Positions 1-11,877 of a stretch of 64,000 nt of DNA are shown here, in pieces. Within the stretch, counting starts at the first letter, position 1. Each line of letters starts with the position of its first letter. The DNA is from Saksenaea vasiformis B4078 (taxonomy: Eukaryota; Mucoromycota; Mucoromycetes; Mucorales; Saksenaeaceae). A program made the translations under genes and the position numbers. Location: assembly GCA_000697055.1 (NCBI GenBank), contig JNDT01002236.1, positions 310,001 through 374,000 on the forward strand, given 5' to 3'. A model generated the notes under the pieces. The model did not search any database. It had not been told where the DNA came from and saw only the letters and a program-made list of their open reading frames with translations.

Positions 1-1402
1 TGACTCTTCTGTGTATCGCAGGTGATATGAATGATCAGGAAAGACTTGTAAGGTTTTATAAAGTCCAGTGGCTTGAACAATCTTGTCAGCATCTCGTCTA
101 GTGTCTCGTAGGGAGTATTCAACACCACCAATGCTTTTTTTAACCACAGATACATGTGAGTCCCACTCCCTTCAGATCAATCTAGGGCGTACCTCGGTAT
201 AATTCTTTGGTTATCACGCGTAGCGTCGATTTGGTCACGTAAGGTGCCCCACTACTGGAAGGGTAACAGGGCGATACAATTGGCATGACAGCGTCGGTAA
301 ATTCCTTCTAGTAGTAGTAGATTTCCTTGGTTAAGTCCTTGTTTCCTTTTTTTTTTCTTTTCTCCCTTGATCTTACGAGCGTGCTATATTCTAGGCTTCC
401 TTGGCCTAGATCGGGTATCGTACTGGTCAAAATGACCGGGGCTGGCCAAGGCCATGTAGCCCATTGATGCATAAATTCTCTTAAGAGATCATAAACAGTC
501 AGTGGCCTTTTCCGTATATCCATGTATGTCTTGGTCAACAAGGTAGTCCACGTGCTACCATTGAGATAGCCCATTGGTTTACCGTAGATATAGCGTCGTG
601 TGGCCCAATGCTTGATGCATTGCAACGTGCAACGAAAGATCTGCATGTCATCTGGGCGAATATGACTACAAATGTAGCGATGAACACGGGGCCCTAATGT
701 AACATGTGTGAAAGAATGCATAAAAAAGCATCATCTTTTTTTTTACCATCCATGCTGGCAGTACAGGTTGCATCGAGTCCATAGAGCAATTTATCAGAAA
801 GGAGATTAATATCTGAAGGGATTGTTTCCAGTTTTAAGCGAACAAACGATATATCGATCTAATGTCATTGGATCAGCCTCGAAAATCAATGGGTTCTCGC
901 GTTTACCGGAATGGAATCGACGGTGCATTTGATGATAGGTACGTTGGCGTTCCGGATAACCTTCTCTTAGCTTTAGCATTGTTTTGAAGAAAATCATGGC
1001 TTACTTCAACATTGGATATTGTGGATTGTTTCTCTAACAAGGTCGGGAAGACCTTGAAAAAGTCATTGCGACGAATGGGGTGTGGACCGAGAAAAACAAG
1101 ATCAATATCTGCGCCGGCGAGGTATGCACCCAAGCCATAGGAACCAAATGGTGTCAGAATACATTGAAAATCGTCGCGTCGAAGGTCGTTTTCTCGGGCA
1201 ATACGGCGACAGAAGGCAGGAATTAGACTCCGTAGCAATTCTAACACTCCCTCCCTGGAAATGGCGTGAGTAGCGGAAGTAAGCATAACCACGAGGACCT
1301 TTTCTGTGATTCCATAGGGTTTTCGATAATGCCATGTCGAACAAGATACTTTTTCCAGGCATTATCATCTGTCATGGTCACCATTGGCAGAGCTGTCAAC
1401 AT
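1..1402 (-). CDS. Divergent poly(A) polymerase (Pap1 family), 3' part cut by the window edge
   Basis: Predicted nuclear poly(A) polymerase-like nucleotidyltransferase, which would add adenosines to RNA 3' ends. It must be spliced to be read. Exons end or start near 1293/1254 (38-nt intron), 1005/963, 907/858, 747/693, 377/307 and 193/about 135, and the last one runs off base 1. Seen: the helix-turn motif FGSYGLGAYLAGADID, carrying the first two catalytic aspartates; the third-aspartate strand IDISFV just after the intron at 906-859; the central-domain stretch FMHQWATWPWPAPV; then AVMPIVSPCYPSS; and the start of the RNA-binding domain, FIKPYKSFLII. All follow the order of Pap1. The start at 1402 is the first ATG in the frame that joins in phase to exon 2. 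Oddities: the normally conserved Arg of GSYRLG is Gly, and the N-terminus lacks the usual YGVTPP block. It is therefore probably a divergent paralogue rather than the main Pap1. Confidence 0.8.
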
Positions 1403-1998
1403 GGTTGAATGAAGAGAAGAGAAAGCACGTGATGGTCACGATCGTGTTAAGGATGAATATTTAACCGAGAGAAGAGCCATGGGCAACCACAGAGTGATTG
1501 AGAGCTTTCGGTTGCTTTTTGCTAACCTGCCCACTCAAACAAGGTTTAGCTATGATTTTGAGAGGCGAATGAAAGAGCTTCTTTGTTTCGCGTAACCCAC
1601 CAAAACTTAAGTCATGCCGCAGACTTCTCCGAGCAACGAACTTTGTTCTGCATAAATCGAGGTACTTTGCAGGATCTAGGTTGGACATCCGTACATCGTT
1701 GTCTATGCCTATGCCAGTACAACTTCTTTTCCACAGGTTTCCACTATCAGCACTAGAAGTACATAGTATCCAAAAAAAAAAGGAAGAAGAACGTGGAAAT
1801 ACGTAGATTCAATGATCTGGACGTACGCCATTTTTCGCTTTTTTTGCGGGAGGAAGATGCAGCACTAATAACGATGTTTACGTACTTTTAAAATAAAATT
1901 TATTACGATTTAAATGGCCTTCTGTTTAAAGATGACTCGATTTGGTCATTCAGATTATATAAGTATGAACTGCCTAAAACATTATTATTTTCTTTTTA
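1403..1998. other. Intergenic, no gene supported
   Basis: Stretch between the 5' end of the poly(A) polymerase gene and the 3' end of the GPI-protein gene. A 75-codon open frame on the minus strand (1461-1688) shows no recognisable motif and no coding support. AT-rich sequence just upstream of 1999 is probably the 3' UTR of the neighbouring gene. Confidence 0.5.
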
Positions 1999-2900
1999 CT
2001 ACATCAAGGCCAAGGCAGCGACACCGGCACAAGCAACGGCAGCAACATGTGCTTCAATTCTGGAACTGGCACCGTTAGGCGTTTGAGAAAGAGTAGGAGT
2101 AAAGGTGGATGTGGTGGTAACAGAAGAAGACGTAGCTGTAGTAGCCAACGTCGTGCTGGCAAAGCTTGTCGGTGTCGACAAGGCAACACTGGTCAAGCTC
2201 TGAGTAGAGTTCACACCAGTGGGAGTAGCAAGGCTAGACGTGCTGCTACCGGTGGCATTGGTTACAGTAATAGTAGTGGTCGAGGCTGACAAGGTAGTAG
2301 CCGAGGAAGAGGAACCAATAGTGGAAGAAGCAGTACCAGTTGCCGCAGAAGTAGATGCTAAAAAAAGAAGCGCAGTGCGCCCACATGAGCAATTTTTTTG
2401 TTTTTTGTTTTCTTTTTTTTACTGTATCTATCTTTACCAGTAGAGTTGCCAGCTACAATAGTAAACAGGCCTGCATAGCTTACTTGTGGATAGACACCAA
2501 TCTCCAAAGCATCTATAGAAATGTGGTTTAGCCATGCAAAAAAAAGTTTAGATAGATCTACTTACAATCGCTTGCAGGTGGCGTGTCTGCAGGAATATTC
2601 CAAGTGTAGGAGCCTTTAGAAGCGTCAACATTTTCAGCGATTGTAGCGATCGGCTGAAGTCTAGCAGGGTCTCCTTTAGCAAGAACAATCTTAGGAATTG
2701 TCTGCACGGTGGGATCAATCCTAAGGAGAACGGATAAATGGAATTCCTTGATAACTGGGATTTTACCAGGCAATATAAGCGGCTTGTCCGGCAGTGTAAG
2801 TTGTCCCGCCAAGGGGTTGAGTAACGCTAACAATATTCTGGTTTTGAGCAGAGGCTGCTGTAAGGGCAAGGGCAGCGATAGCAGTAAGAATCGATCTCAT
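1999..2900 (-). CDS. Kre9/Knh1-type Ser/Thr-rich GPI-anchored cell-wall protein
   Basis: Secreted, probably GPI-anchored surface protein of the fungal Ser-Thr-rich family with a Kre9/Knh1 N-terminal domain, a family linked to beta-1,6-glucan and wall structure. Four exons are inferred. Exon 1 encodes a signal peptide (MRSILTAIAALALTAASA) followed by a beta-strand start, VTQPLGGTTYTAG. A 48-nt intron then leads to the diagnostic segment IVLAKGDPARLQPIATIAEN and SYTWNIPADTP. The third exon is short (ALEIGVYPQVSYAGLF). The last exon is a Ser/Thr/Ala linker of about 110 residues, ending in a hydrophobic tail (HVAAVACAGVAALALM) without charged residues after it, as expected for a GPI attachment signal. 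Total about 235 residues. The start at 2900 gives a complete signal peptide. Family assignment is firm; the exact role is inference. Confidence 0.85.
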
Positions 2901-5900
2901 TAGGGAATTATTAAAAAAAGAAAAAAAGGTAGAAGAGGAAAGAAGTAAATCTTCATCCCTCTCGGGGATACTTTTTTTTTAATCATGGCAGCTGGGTTCT
3001 ATTTGGTAGACAAAATGCGGAAGTAACCGTTTTAGAACGGAGTGCAATCCGTACAGCAAGTGCATTCTTTTCCGGAAAGTATGTTTCCCCCCCCCCCCCC
3101 CCGAGAGCGGCATCTTGTCAAAAATCAAATTCGGATGTCCCGAAAATAATTCGTGGCATGTGCTTAGAATTGTACTGTTGTACAAAGCTTGGCACTTGGA
3201 ACATTGGACAACTGTTTCAGGAAAGTACATAGTGGGAAACCGATATCGCGAGATCTGAAGTACGCCTGTACTCCATGTTTTGCATTTCGTTCTTTTATCA
3301 GAGTTACACCGGAACCTTGATCATTTGCACGTATTCAATCTTTGCATGAGGATGAAACAGGCACTGTTATCGACAAGTATGATAGGCATAAAACCCTATG
3401 GAGTATATTGTTCATAAGGAGCAGTGTGATACCGAAGCATGGAACGCTTATCTACATCATTTGTCTAAACTGCCTCAGGGAGATAACCGGACGAAGTCTA
3501 TGGCGATAGAAGGAGAAGCAAATGGTAATGCTAACGCTACTATGGGAGGAGTATCGATCCAACGTGATTATGCATTCGACAGAGTAAGATTCTTCAAGCT
3601 GTTGTCTGAGAAATGTTTAAGCACTTTTACCCTCGTACGACGCAAAGTTGCCCAAAAGGTATGTGAGAGACATCAATAACTTCTCTGAGAAACATAGGAA
3701 GAGTAATCGCCTGCGACTTGTCGGCTTCAGCTTCTAGAGCAGAATGGCGTAGATGAGGTCCAAGAACGCATGGAAAGATGAGCAGTAGTGGCCGCCATCT
3801 GAGGTGGGCTTTCTATAGCGATGATCACACCAGTGTCGTTGATGGTGTGATAGACTCAAACTATGGCGAATTCTGTTGTCAAGATCCTTACTCTTGCATC
3901 AACACATATAGCATCCGTAAAAAAAAAAAAAAAAAAGCTTCATGAGGTGCTGTGAACGCGATGCGATGCAGCGGGATAATCCAAAGGCGCATACGTTTGC
4001 ATGAGGGGGATGTCTGTCAAACAACCGCACACGTCGAGAGACTAAAATAAATAGAAACAGGACAACAGAGATCTAACGTGTTAGTTGCTGACTTATTAAG
4101 TGGGCTGTCTATGGATGCTATAGCAGATCGTATTCACGACATCACAGATGACGCGGGTCTTGCTTCTAGATTCTATAATCGTGGACAACCTCATTAACAC
4201 AGTGTTCCAATTCGTGGTTGGTTACAGAACTTCGGAAGACTACATTGTGCAAAGAAGTTGGAGTACGGTCGATCTTATTGTTGTTATAGAGGTCTATTCA
4301 AAGTCCACAGTCTGTGCTTTCGATGTATTCGGAGTAGGAAGTGATCCTTTTATGGTAGTATACCGAAGCTAGCTACAACATTTCGCTGGACAAATGTTGT
4401 AGGCATGACGCATTCGTTGGAATAGTACTTGTCCCCCGTTCTCTCGTAGTACTCTACGATTTGATTGCATCCTACCTTCACTGTTCTATAGTCCACTGAA
4501 TCCAGAACGGCTGGAGTCAAGCATCTAGAGCATGCTATGAAATATATAGTGTACGGATCCTTGTGGTTGTCCAGTGATACATAGCAAATATAACAAAGTT
4601 ATTTTGTCCCTCACGAAGTATTCGGTAGAACGTATTCACTGATAGCTCTAAAATAGGAAATAACTGTTCATGAATGAATTCTAAGGTGGCCCTTCCATGA
4701 CAGCACGTGCGGGGTTATCCTTTTTCCATTTCTTAAATACACTCTCAGGGTCCTCATTTGTGATATAACTATTTTTTTTTTGGTGTATAAACATGGTACA
4801 CCATCTGCTCTGTGCTTCGGACGTTCTTATTTTGTTTTGGTCTAAGCAGAGCGTATATGCAAGTTCATTGTTCCAAGAGGATGCATCTCCTAATCAACGA
4901 GATAACTCTATAGGCTTAGATCTAACGCATTCATTAACGATATTGCAATGTCTTTCTTTACAGAAAGTTTGCTACTTCGAGGAAGAAAACAGATTGTGTG
5001 CGACACCATTTTCTGGGATGGCATCTGTTTTTGGGGAGTTCCAAATTTGATTTTTGACAAGACGCCGCATTAATTTTCACTAGGGAGAACGTTTACTTTT
5101 CGGAAAGAATGTAATTGCAAGGTACCGATCGCTGCAGGTATGATTCCGATAATGGTTACACCTGTTCTACAGTAACGTTTTTCATTTTTTTTCTTTTTGG
5201 TAAGATGTATCCTCGTTTTGGGTTAGCGCTCTTAGAAAATAGCTTGAGTCCAGGCTTATGCAAACATTGTTCAGTATATATGCAGCCAAGCGAACCTCGA
5301 ATGTTCCAAAACCGTCAACGGCTAATTTGGTGGATTTTTTCTTATTATTCTGCGCTACTTTCAAACTGCTTGAAGTTAGCTTTAAATAAACTTTTATTTC
5401 GGATGTAGTCCCTTTTTTTGCATGCTGTGCTCTTGGATCTTGTGCGGAAGCGGACCTTTATGTAGCAACTCCAGCGCATTATGATGGTGGTTTTCGCCCA
5501 TCTTTAAAGTAAGCAGGTACCGTCGCGCATTCTGTACCATTCATCTTCTGCAATAAGGTGCCAGACATTCTACCGCTTCAAGTCTTCTACAGTGCGTACC
5601 TAGCACTGGCCATCAACGACATCACCTATGGCGGGGAAGTAAAAAACGACGTGTAAGTATGAATTCGGTGAAAGAGTACGGTTTTATCACGACAATGAAT
5701 GGGAAAAAAAAAAGAAAGCATAACAATTCGTTTCAATAAACAGGAAGTTTCTGCTTAGCAGAGCTAATTTTCTGCATATGTTTCCTGCAGACCACCATGA
5801 TTCACCAGATATATCGGACGAGAATGTTGTCGGAGGCCACCTTCATTAGTATTTTCTGATCGTTGCACCATTGGAAAGGGATTAAAAATGTCAAAGCTCC

Positions 5901-6136
5901 GGTTTGTTTTCAAACTCCAACGTCGACTCTAAAATAAGCAGTAAGCATGTGAGGAAGACTTTACATTCAAGGGCATATCGACTCTTTGTTCAGTTTTGTT
6001 TTTATTGTTGTTGCACGTTCCACGCACATGCAGATACACACACACACAGAGAGAGAGAGCCGTTTTAGAAAAGAAATAAAGAAGAGTAAAAATTTCTTTT
6101 TCTTCCCTGTTGTTGTGTTCTTTCCCTTAATTTCCC
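2901..6136. other. 3.2-kb intergenic region without a supported gene
   Basis: Holds a run of 16 C at 3087-3102, an A17 tract near 3920, and several open frames of 60-100 codons (3398-3679, 4148-4372, 4793-5050, 5115-5408, all plus strand) in which I recognise no domain. The 3398-3679 frame has no repeats or low complexity and could be a decayed element. CA and GA dinucleotide runs (about 6035-6058) lie just upstream of the gene at 6137 and probably belong to its promoter or leader. Confidence 0.5.
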
Positions 6137-7375
6137 ATGTTGATCCCGCGACTATCACCAAGGACCGAGGAATCGCCGATCTTTTCAGAAGTAGGGGCGG
6201 AGAATATCATACCTTACCTACTGCAGATCCAAGAAACAATTGCTTCATTAGAATCCATGGTGAACGAGCTTCAACTGGATTTATCTGTACGTAAAAGTTA
6301 AAGCCATTGCAAACAAGCGATAGCTGAGTCTAATCTCTTGGCACAGACGATTCATTTCCGACATGAACGGCACCGTAACGCATGGATGACTGGTCTGTTA
6401 GAAAAAGATCAGTCGATACGTTATTTGTCAGAAAAAATGAAAGAAATTCAATTGATCAATAATGAAGCGATTTTTCTGCTCCAAGACATTGGAACTCAAT
6501 GGGACGAAAAACGAGTACAAGCGAACATTCGTTTGAGTCTGGATCTGTTGTACCGGACACAGCAGCGCGACGCACTTGATGTCATGTCTACCAAAAAGGA
6601 GGACGAGGAGTATGAAAATCGACGAAAAGAATGGCCTTTTAGGGAGGAGAGCGCGGACAATTTATGCTTGGCACCGGATGATGCGGAATCCTCGGAAATC
6701 ACCCGTCAGACAGACACCGATTCAATGCAAGCAGGCGGAGTCTTTTCGACCACAACAGTGTCCTCCGTTTTGTCTGTTCAACAGGATGCAATTCCTTGGG
6801 GTAGTAGTAGTAGCAATAGCTATTGTCAATCCATGGCGCCTCTGAACGAAGAGATGATGACATGTTGGCACGAAGAAGAAGAAGAAGAAGAAGAAGGAGA
6901 GGATAGGTCGTTGGGAAAAGAAACACAACGGGTTTTATCATCTTTGTTTGATACACTAGGACTTATGATGATGAAGGAGGTGGAGGATCATGATATGTTG
7001 GTACGTATAAATCAATCAACCTACGGCAGTCTGGTCCGTGTTCTAGAGGCCTGGGACATTCGTCAGGAACACCTCCGTAAAATGAAAACGTTACTCGTTG
7101 AGCTGGATGCAACGATATGCAAACCACTGTCGCATGACACAAGACCTAAATTATCATCCTACCGAGAGCCATTGGTGAATCCGTCTACCCTGAACACAGA
7201 GGATAGATACACATGTTCCTCCTCTTTGTGGCCGCATCTTAAACATCCATATCCTACGTATTGTTGTCGTATTCCACCGTGCAGTCTTTTCCCTGCTGAC
7301 GGTACTTCTAGGTGTATTCCTTTCCAATTATCAAAACATCAACATGCATGCTGCAGGTTTATAAATTGCGGATAA
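6137..7375 (+). CDS. Coiled-coil / acidic protein of unknown function
   Basis: I do not recognise the family. Two exons are inferred: 6137-6286 (MLIPRLSPRTEESPIFSEVG...) and 6347-7375, joined in phase 0 across a 60-nt GT-AG intron, giving about 392 residues. Residues from roughly 28 to 130 are heptad-like and charged (QIQETIASLESMVNELQL, then LSEKMKEIQLINNEAIFLL), suggesting a coiled coil. The middle is Ser/Asp/Glu-rich and contains a run of glutamates encoded by a GAA/GAG microsatellite (about 6870-6900). A second helical block follows (VRVLEAWDIRQEHLRKMKTLL). The last 80 residues are Pro/Cys/Ser-rich and look less conserved, so the true 3' end could differ through a missed intron. No membrane segment or signal peptide is seen. 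A cytoskeletal or scaffold role is only a guess. Confidence 0.6.
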
Positions 7376-8299
7376 CATGGCATGAATGACAAACTTAATT
7401 CATAACTGATCACATTCCTTTGATCACCATCATAACGATCCCACCTGTGGAATCTTTTTCTGAAATGAACGAGGGGGTTGGGTGGGCACGGCAAAAAGAG
7501 CAGTCAGGGGGGTGTTCAGGTTGGTTTTGCTCTTTGTATTCAGTCAATTATGCGTTCATGTGAGGTCCCCGAAGTTTGCGCGCTAAGGGCGAAATTGAAT
7601 ATGCTGTCCTTCATATAGGAATTGGCGACAATATGATCACTCTCTAATACCCCACTTAGCAGCTTCAAAGGATGGCATTCATACATGGCTGATACAATTT
7701 CTTCCTTGTTGTTCTGTAACGTTTATGCATGTTTTTTTGAACAAATAAATAAACAGAATGGCAAGAAGAAGCATTCATGTTCGACACATGTCGCATTGCG
7801 TAAGAAATTAGAGCTTATATTGGACCATCCATTTATCACAAGACAAGTCTTTCTAGCGAGGTGCATGGACCTCAAGATTAATTTTTTTTTTTTTTTTTTC
7901 GGTGACAGAGCTCGGACACTATTTCTCTGTAGTAGCACCAAGACTTGTCGCCTATTATACAAGCGTAGAAAAAGGTAATGGCATTCACGCATATACATTT
8001 CCCTTAGTACATGTGTTTATGAATGAGTGGAGAGAGTCATGGTGGTTCATTCCGAAAGATGAAAAAGGAGAACGAAAGGAAGGGGAATGCGGTACACCAA
8101 AAACAGAGTTCTCGCTATGCTGTGACTTCGAAAAGGATCTGATTTTTTTTTTGGAGTGCGGGCTCTTTCATTCCTTTTTCTGCGGATTCCGTTTTTCTTA
8201 ACGGCGTCGGCCTTCCTTCCTCCTTTCTTTCTTTCTTTCTTTCTTCTTATATATATATTTTCTGCGCGTTTTATAATACGCATCGTTGTACAGGAAAAC
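7376..8299. other. Intergenic / promoter region of the HPt gene
   Basis: No gene supported. Contains homopolymeric T tracts (about 7881-7899 and 8143-8152), a CTTT-repeat pyrimidine tract (about 8218-8246) and a TATATATATATTTT stretch immediately after it, about 50 bp upstream of the ATG at 8300, which is a plausible core promoter of the Ypd1-like gene. Confidence 0.45.
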
Positions 8300-8916
8300 A
8301 TGTCCACTAAGGAAACAGAGACTAAACCACCGACTACCACCGATTCGGAAAACGGAAAGGTGAGAGAGAAAGAAAAGGTGTTCTTTTTCTTTTTCGGGAA
8401 CTAACGTCCAAAGACCTCGGACGACCAGAGAGAACCCAAAGCCGTGAATCATGATGACCTCATTGACATGAGCACATTCGACCAACTTCTGGATATGGAC
8501 GACGAAGAAGACCACGACTTTTCATACGGTATTGTAACTGAATATTTTGAACAAGCAGAAACAACTTTCAAAGATATGGATGAAGCACTGTGAGTCGATT
8601 ACTATCTTTCTCTCAATTTCCGATAATATCAGTTGTTAATACATCCTGTTCTAGAGAGAAAAAAGATCTATCCAAATTGTCACAACTCGGCCATTTCCTC
8701 AAAGGTAGTTCAGCTGCCATTGGATTAAGAAAAGTCAAGGCAACATGCGAAAAGATCCAAAATATTGGAAATCGTAAAGACGAAGAAGGAGGAGAAACCT
8801 TGGAAGAAACTGAAGCCTTGGAAAAGATCACACCACTGTTACCTCTGGTCAAGGCTGAATATACAGAAGCTGAGAATTGGTTGAAGAGTTTTTACGAGGT
8901 CCAAGAGTCTCGATAA
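8300..8916 (+). CDS. YPD1: Ypd1-type histidine-containing phosphotransfer (HPt) protein
   Basis: Phosphorelay intermediate that shuttles phosphate between hybrid histidine kinases and response regulators (Ssk1/Skn7 in yeast), in cytosol and nucleus. Three exons, 8300-8359, 8414-8589 and 8655-8916, sum to 498 nt, an exact 165-codon frame plus stop. The HPt signature LGHFLKGSSAAIGL is intact, with the phospho-accepting His at residue 92. Upstream is the helix FDQLLDMDDEEDHDFS, and the C-terminal helix is AEYTEAENWLKSFYE, giving the four-helix-bundle layout and a length near that of yeast Ypd1 (167 residues). The first 20-25 residues are a Thr/Glu-rich unstructured tail. The first intron ends with a CTAAC branch site nearby. 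Confident assignment; which kinases it serves cannot be told from this window. Confidence 0.93.
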
Positions 8917-10289
8917 AAACCATGAATCACAAAAGAATTCCCCTTTCCTAACTCCCCTTCTCTTCTTTTTTTTTTTCCTCTTCTTTTATTTCGGTGTATA
9001 TATACGTGTGCGAGTGTATGTGTTCTATACGTGTCTGTAATTTGAGAGAGTGCGAGTAAGAGCGAGAGGAGCGTGTGCGTGTGTGTACGTTGTGTATATC
9101 TACGTGTGTGTGTATGTATGTATATGTGTGTGTGTGCGTGTGTACTTTGTGTACGTGTGTATGTGTGTGTATGTGAGTGTGCCGTGGATTTTCTCCTTGT
9201 TCTTTCCCTTTTTTGTTCTTTCTTCTTTCTACTTTTGTTTTTCCACGTAATAACTACTTGTTCTTTTTCACGATGAAGAAAAAAAAGAAAAAAAAAAGGA
9301 AAAGAGGGAAAGAGAGATAGACCTTTCAGACCTACTCCCTCCTCCCCTTGAGGTAAAAAAAAGAAAAAAAAAGAAAGAAGTAGAGTGTCTTTCTATGAAT
9401 GCAGCAAGGACTCTGCGAAGCACGCCACATTTCGTGTCACAAGACGGAGTTGCGCTGAAGTTGCCATGACATCATAGCGGCAACTCTATGTCGGTACTCA
9501 GTTTGAGATGAATTACGCGTCCAACAAAACCAAAAGGTAGAAACAAAAACCTCCCCTTTGCTCCTTTTCAGACCGGTCATGAGTGATTGAATTCAGGGTA
9601 CGGTCACACCAACCTTTTGTTCTTTAACAATCTAGAAGCTATTCGGCGTTACAAATTCAACCACGAGACTTCCCGCATCCTTATTTTCCAGATCAGGGTG
9701 AGGGACCGGGGAAGAAAGAAAAAAAAATAGCGGCGTCTTCTCTCTTTTTTTTCCCCTTTTTTACTGAGTAGAAGGTTTTGTAATGTTACGTCAATGGTCC
9801 TTGACTCGGGAACTAACTCAAGTTTTTTTTTATCTTAAAAATGATTTGGCAAAGTTTAGATCCTTCAGTATGAGAACCGAGATAAGGATAAATATGGATA
9901 CCTTAGCATTTGCTCGGTAAAAGACGAAATGATTGCATCGCGTGCAACCCGTCTATCAATCCGTTCCGGTCGAATTTTAACTTTTTCATTCAGCGCCCAA
10001 CTCCCCGTCTCTTTCCCTTTCTCATCTCCTTGTTGATCGAACTCCAAAGTACAAATAAGAAGAAGAATTCTTTGTTATGTTTTGTTTCTTTCTTTCTTTC
10101 TTTCTTTTTTTTTTTCCTTGCTGTTGCGCTATGACGTCGGATCTCTGCATACAGATGACTGAATGACCTTTTGCAATGACTGCACGTGGCATAAAACTCG
10201 TTTGAATATACCTCTGTACGACAGACACATGCCATGAGCTCAAAATATTTAAGCGGTCTATTCTCTGTGATTCGTTGGAAAAGTCAATT
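8917..10289. other. Intergenic, low-complexity and microsatellite-rich
   Basis: No gene supported. From about 8995 to 9180 the plus strand is a GT/TG-rich microsatellite region (interrupted GTGTGT with TATA), probably in the 3' UTR of the HPt gene. It is followed by purine-rich A/G tracts (9270-9385) and a TTTC tetranucleotide run (about 10086-10108). The 3' UTR, and possibly a last small exon, of the TBC gene on the opposite strand lies at the right end. Confidence 0.5.
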
Positions 10290-10370
10290 TCATGGCAGTG
10301 TGATCCACTCCCTAAAGAAAAAAAATACACACAGATACTAAACACTCCAGTTCTTCGTAACCTAATCTAC

Positions 10371-11877
10371 TTACCGCACGATGGTATGATCCGAGAGAAA
10401 GAAGAACATGGTTGCCATGCCAGCACCAACGGCCAAAGCAGTCCAGTAAGGTCTGTCTTTAAGGTAAAGGCTTTGCAGCTGTTGAAGGACCTGCAATGGT
10501 CGGCCCGCCTTGGATTCGCGCGAGGTCTCGATCCGCTCCCGTTGTTCTGCCGGTAACGTTAAAATTCGTCTTGCGTCAATCTTGGATTGCTCCATGCGAC
10601 CCTCTTCCACTGCATCCACCCAAAGTGTCTCATACGTATTGACCGTTGACACTTTATCCAACCCTATCGTGCTCTTTATCTGTAATTGCAAAGGCGGGTA
10701 TTTCTGTTCAAGCTCCACTGCTTTGTGGATAAGTGGCTCCATCTCCAGTTCGGCTGGATGTGGTAATTTTGTCAAGAAACTGTGAAGGATGCTAGTGTCA
10801 CAGTCTTGTTCTAGAACCTGGTCCCGTTGAGATAGTACAAGGGCTGCGGAAAAATAAAGTGGCATCAATGGATTAGATGATAGGAAAAGATCAAACACGC
10901 GAGACAGCTTGTCCAGATCCGCCATGTCATGACTGCACCAAGTAATCACCCAACTGAGACAGTAATACGGTAGAACACCAGCTCTAAAAAAGAAAAATTA
11001 AAATTAGAGCGATCGTCATGATTGGCTTTCAGTTTTACTCAGTGATATAAGCATGGAGTTTTGGGTCTTCAAGCGCAAAGAGCGTGTCTATCATGGTGAG
11101 CTGACGTAGAATGGGTTCCATCGATTCAAGCATCGCATCTGTAACTCATGGTTAAGGAAATACTATACAACCGAAAAAAAAATAAACACACGCATGTCTA
11201 TGTATAAAAGGATATCTTAAAAAGAACAGAGCCACATCTTCCATCAGTAGGCTAGCATTGTTGACGCCAAAAAGCAGTAAAAACACTGCACATATGTCGT
11301 GAAAACCCTGCAACAAAAGCTTTAGCTTATCCAGTTTCTTCCCATCGGCTTTACTTGATAATAATGCAGCCCCGGATGCTGTCGAAGAACGTGTACGATA
11401 ACAGTATTCAGTTCCGATTGGAGCTTTTCCTTTTGTGTCGCGCTAATAGCTGTTGACATGGTGAATAGCAGATAAAAAAATTGGCTCAGGATACCTACAG
11501 GTTGGGTATGTATTGAATGACCTTGCCACATCAAGTAATACTTGACTTTCATCCTTATGTTTCTCTGATTTCGTCGTTGTCGGGGTATCCATTGTACTGG
11601 CACAGTTCAAAAGCACGGGCCTAGATACAACAAGTTAAGGTTTCCTTTCGAAATAGCCTTTCTTCTTTTTTTTTTTTTACCAAACACGTCGTCGAAGAGC
11701 ATCATTAACGAAGCCGCCATTTTCTTTGCCAAGACGTCTCAATAAGACCAAATCCCGAGACCGTAATGCCTCATTGATCTTCCAGGTCTTTTTAAAATCT
11801 TCATTGTCGCTGGCATGGTTCGCTGCTGAAAGCAATCGTCTGTTCCTTAAATGTTGCTTCCTATGCCGTCGAGCCAT
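10371..11877 (-). CDS. GYP8: TBC1D20/Gyp8-type Rab GTPase-activating protein
   Basis: Membrane-anchored TBC-domain GAP for Rab1/Ypt1-like GTPases at ER/Golgi (family knowledge). Spliced reading gives, in order: basic N-terminus MARRHRKQHLRNRRLL; the TBC start LVLLRRLGKENGGFVNDALR followed by RRVW; the arginine-finger segment QVLLDVARSF; the glutamine-finger segment LHYYQ joined across an intron to GFHDICAVFLLLFG; SWVITWCSHDMADLD; and FDLFLSSNPLMPLYFSAALV, which matches TBC1D20 closely. A C-terminal hydrophobic segment (PYWTALAVGAGMATMFFFL) is the expected tail anchor. Both catalytic fingers are present. The stop at 10371 overlaps a strong donor (GTAAGTAG). Splicing to an acceptor near 10310 would instead end the protein at 10290 with a few different residues. 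Start at 11877 is the first in-frame ATG. Confidence 0.9.

Noticed and set aside
806..997. Minus-strand 63-codon frame within the poly(A) polymerase
   Set aside because: It spans two introns in the wrong frame. Splicing at 1004-964 and 906-859 gives the true PAP sequence there.
4081..4200. Possible third Fanzor relic (a frame reading SMDAIADRIHDIT resembles VLADRIANWTP)
   Set aside because: Only about ten residues of weak similarity and no colinear second motif within the next kilobase.
9050..9276. Two Cys/Val-rich plus-strand frames
   Set aside because: Translation of a GT/TG microsatellite in the 3' flank of the HPt gene.
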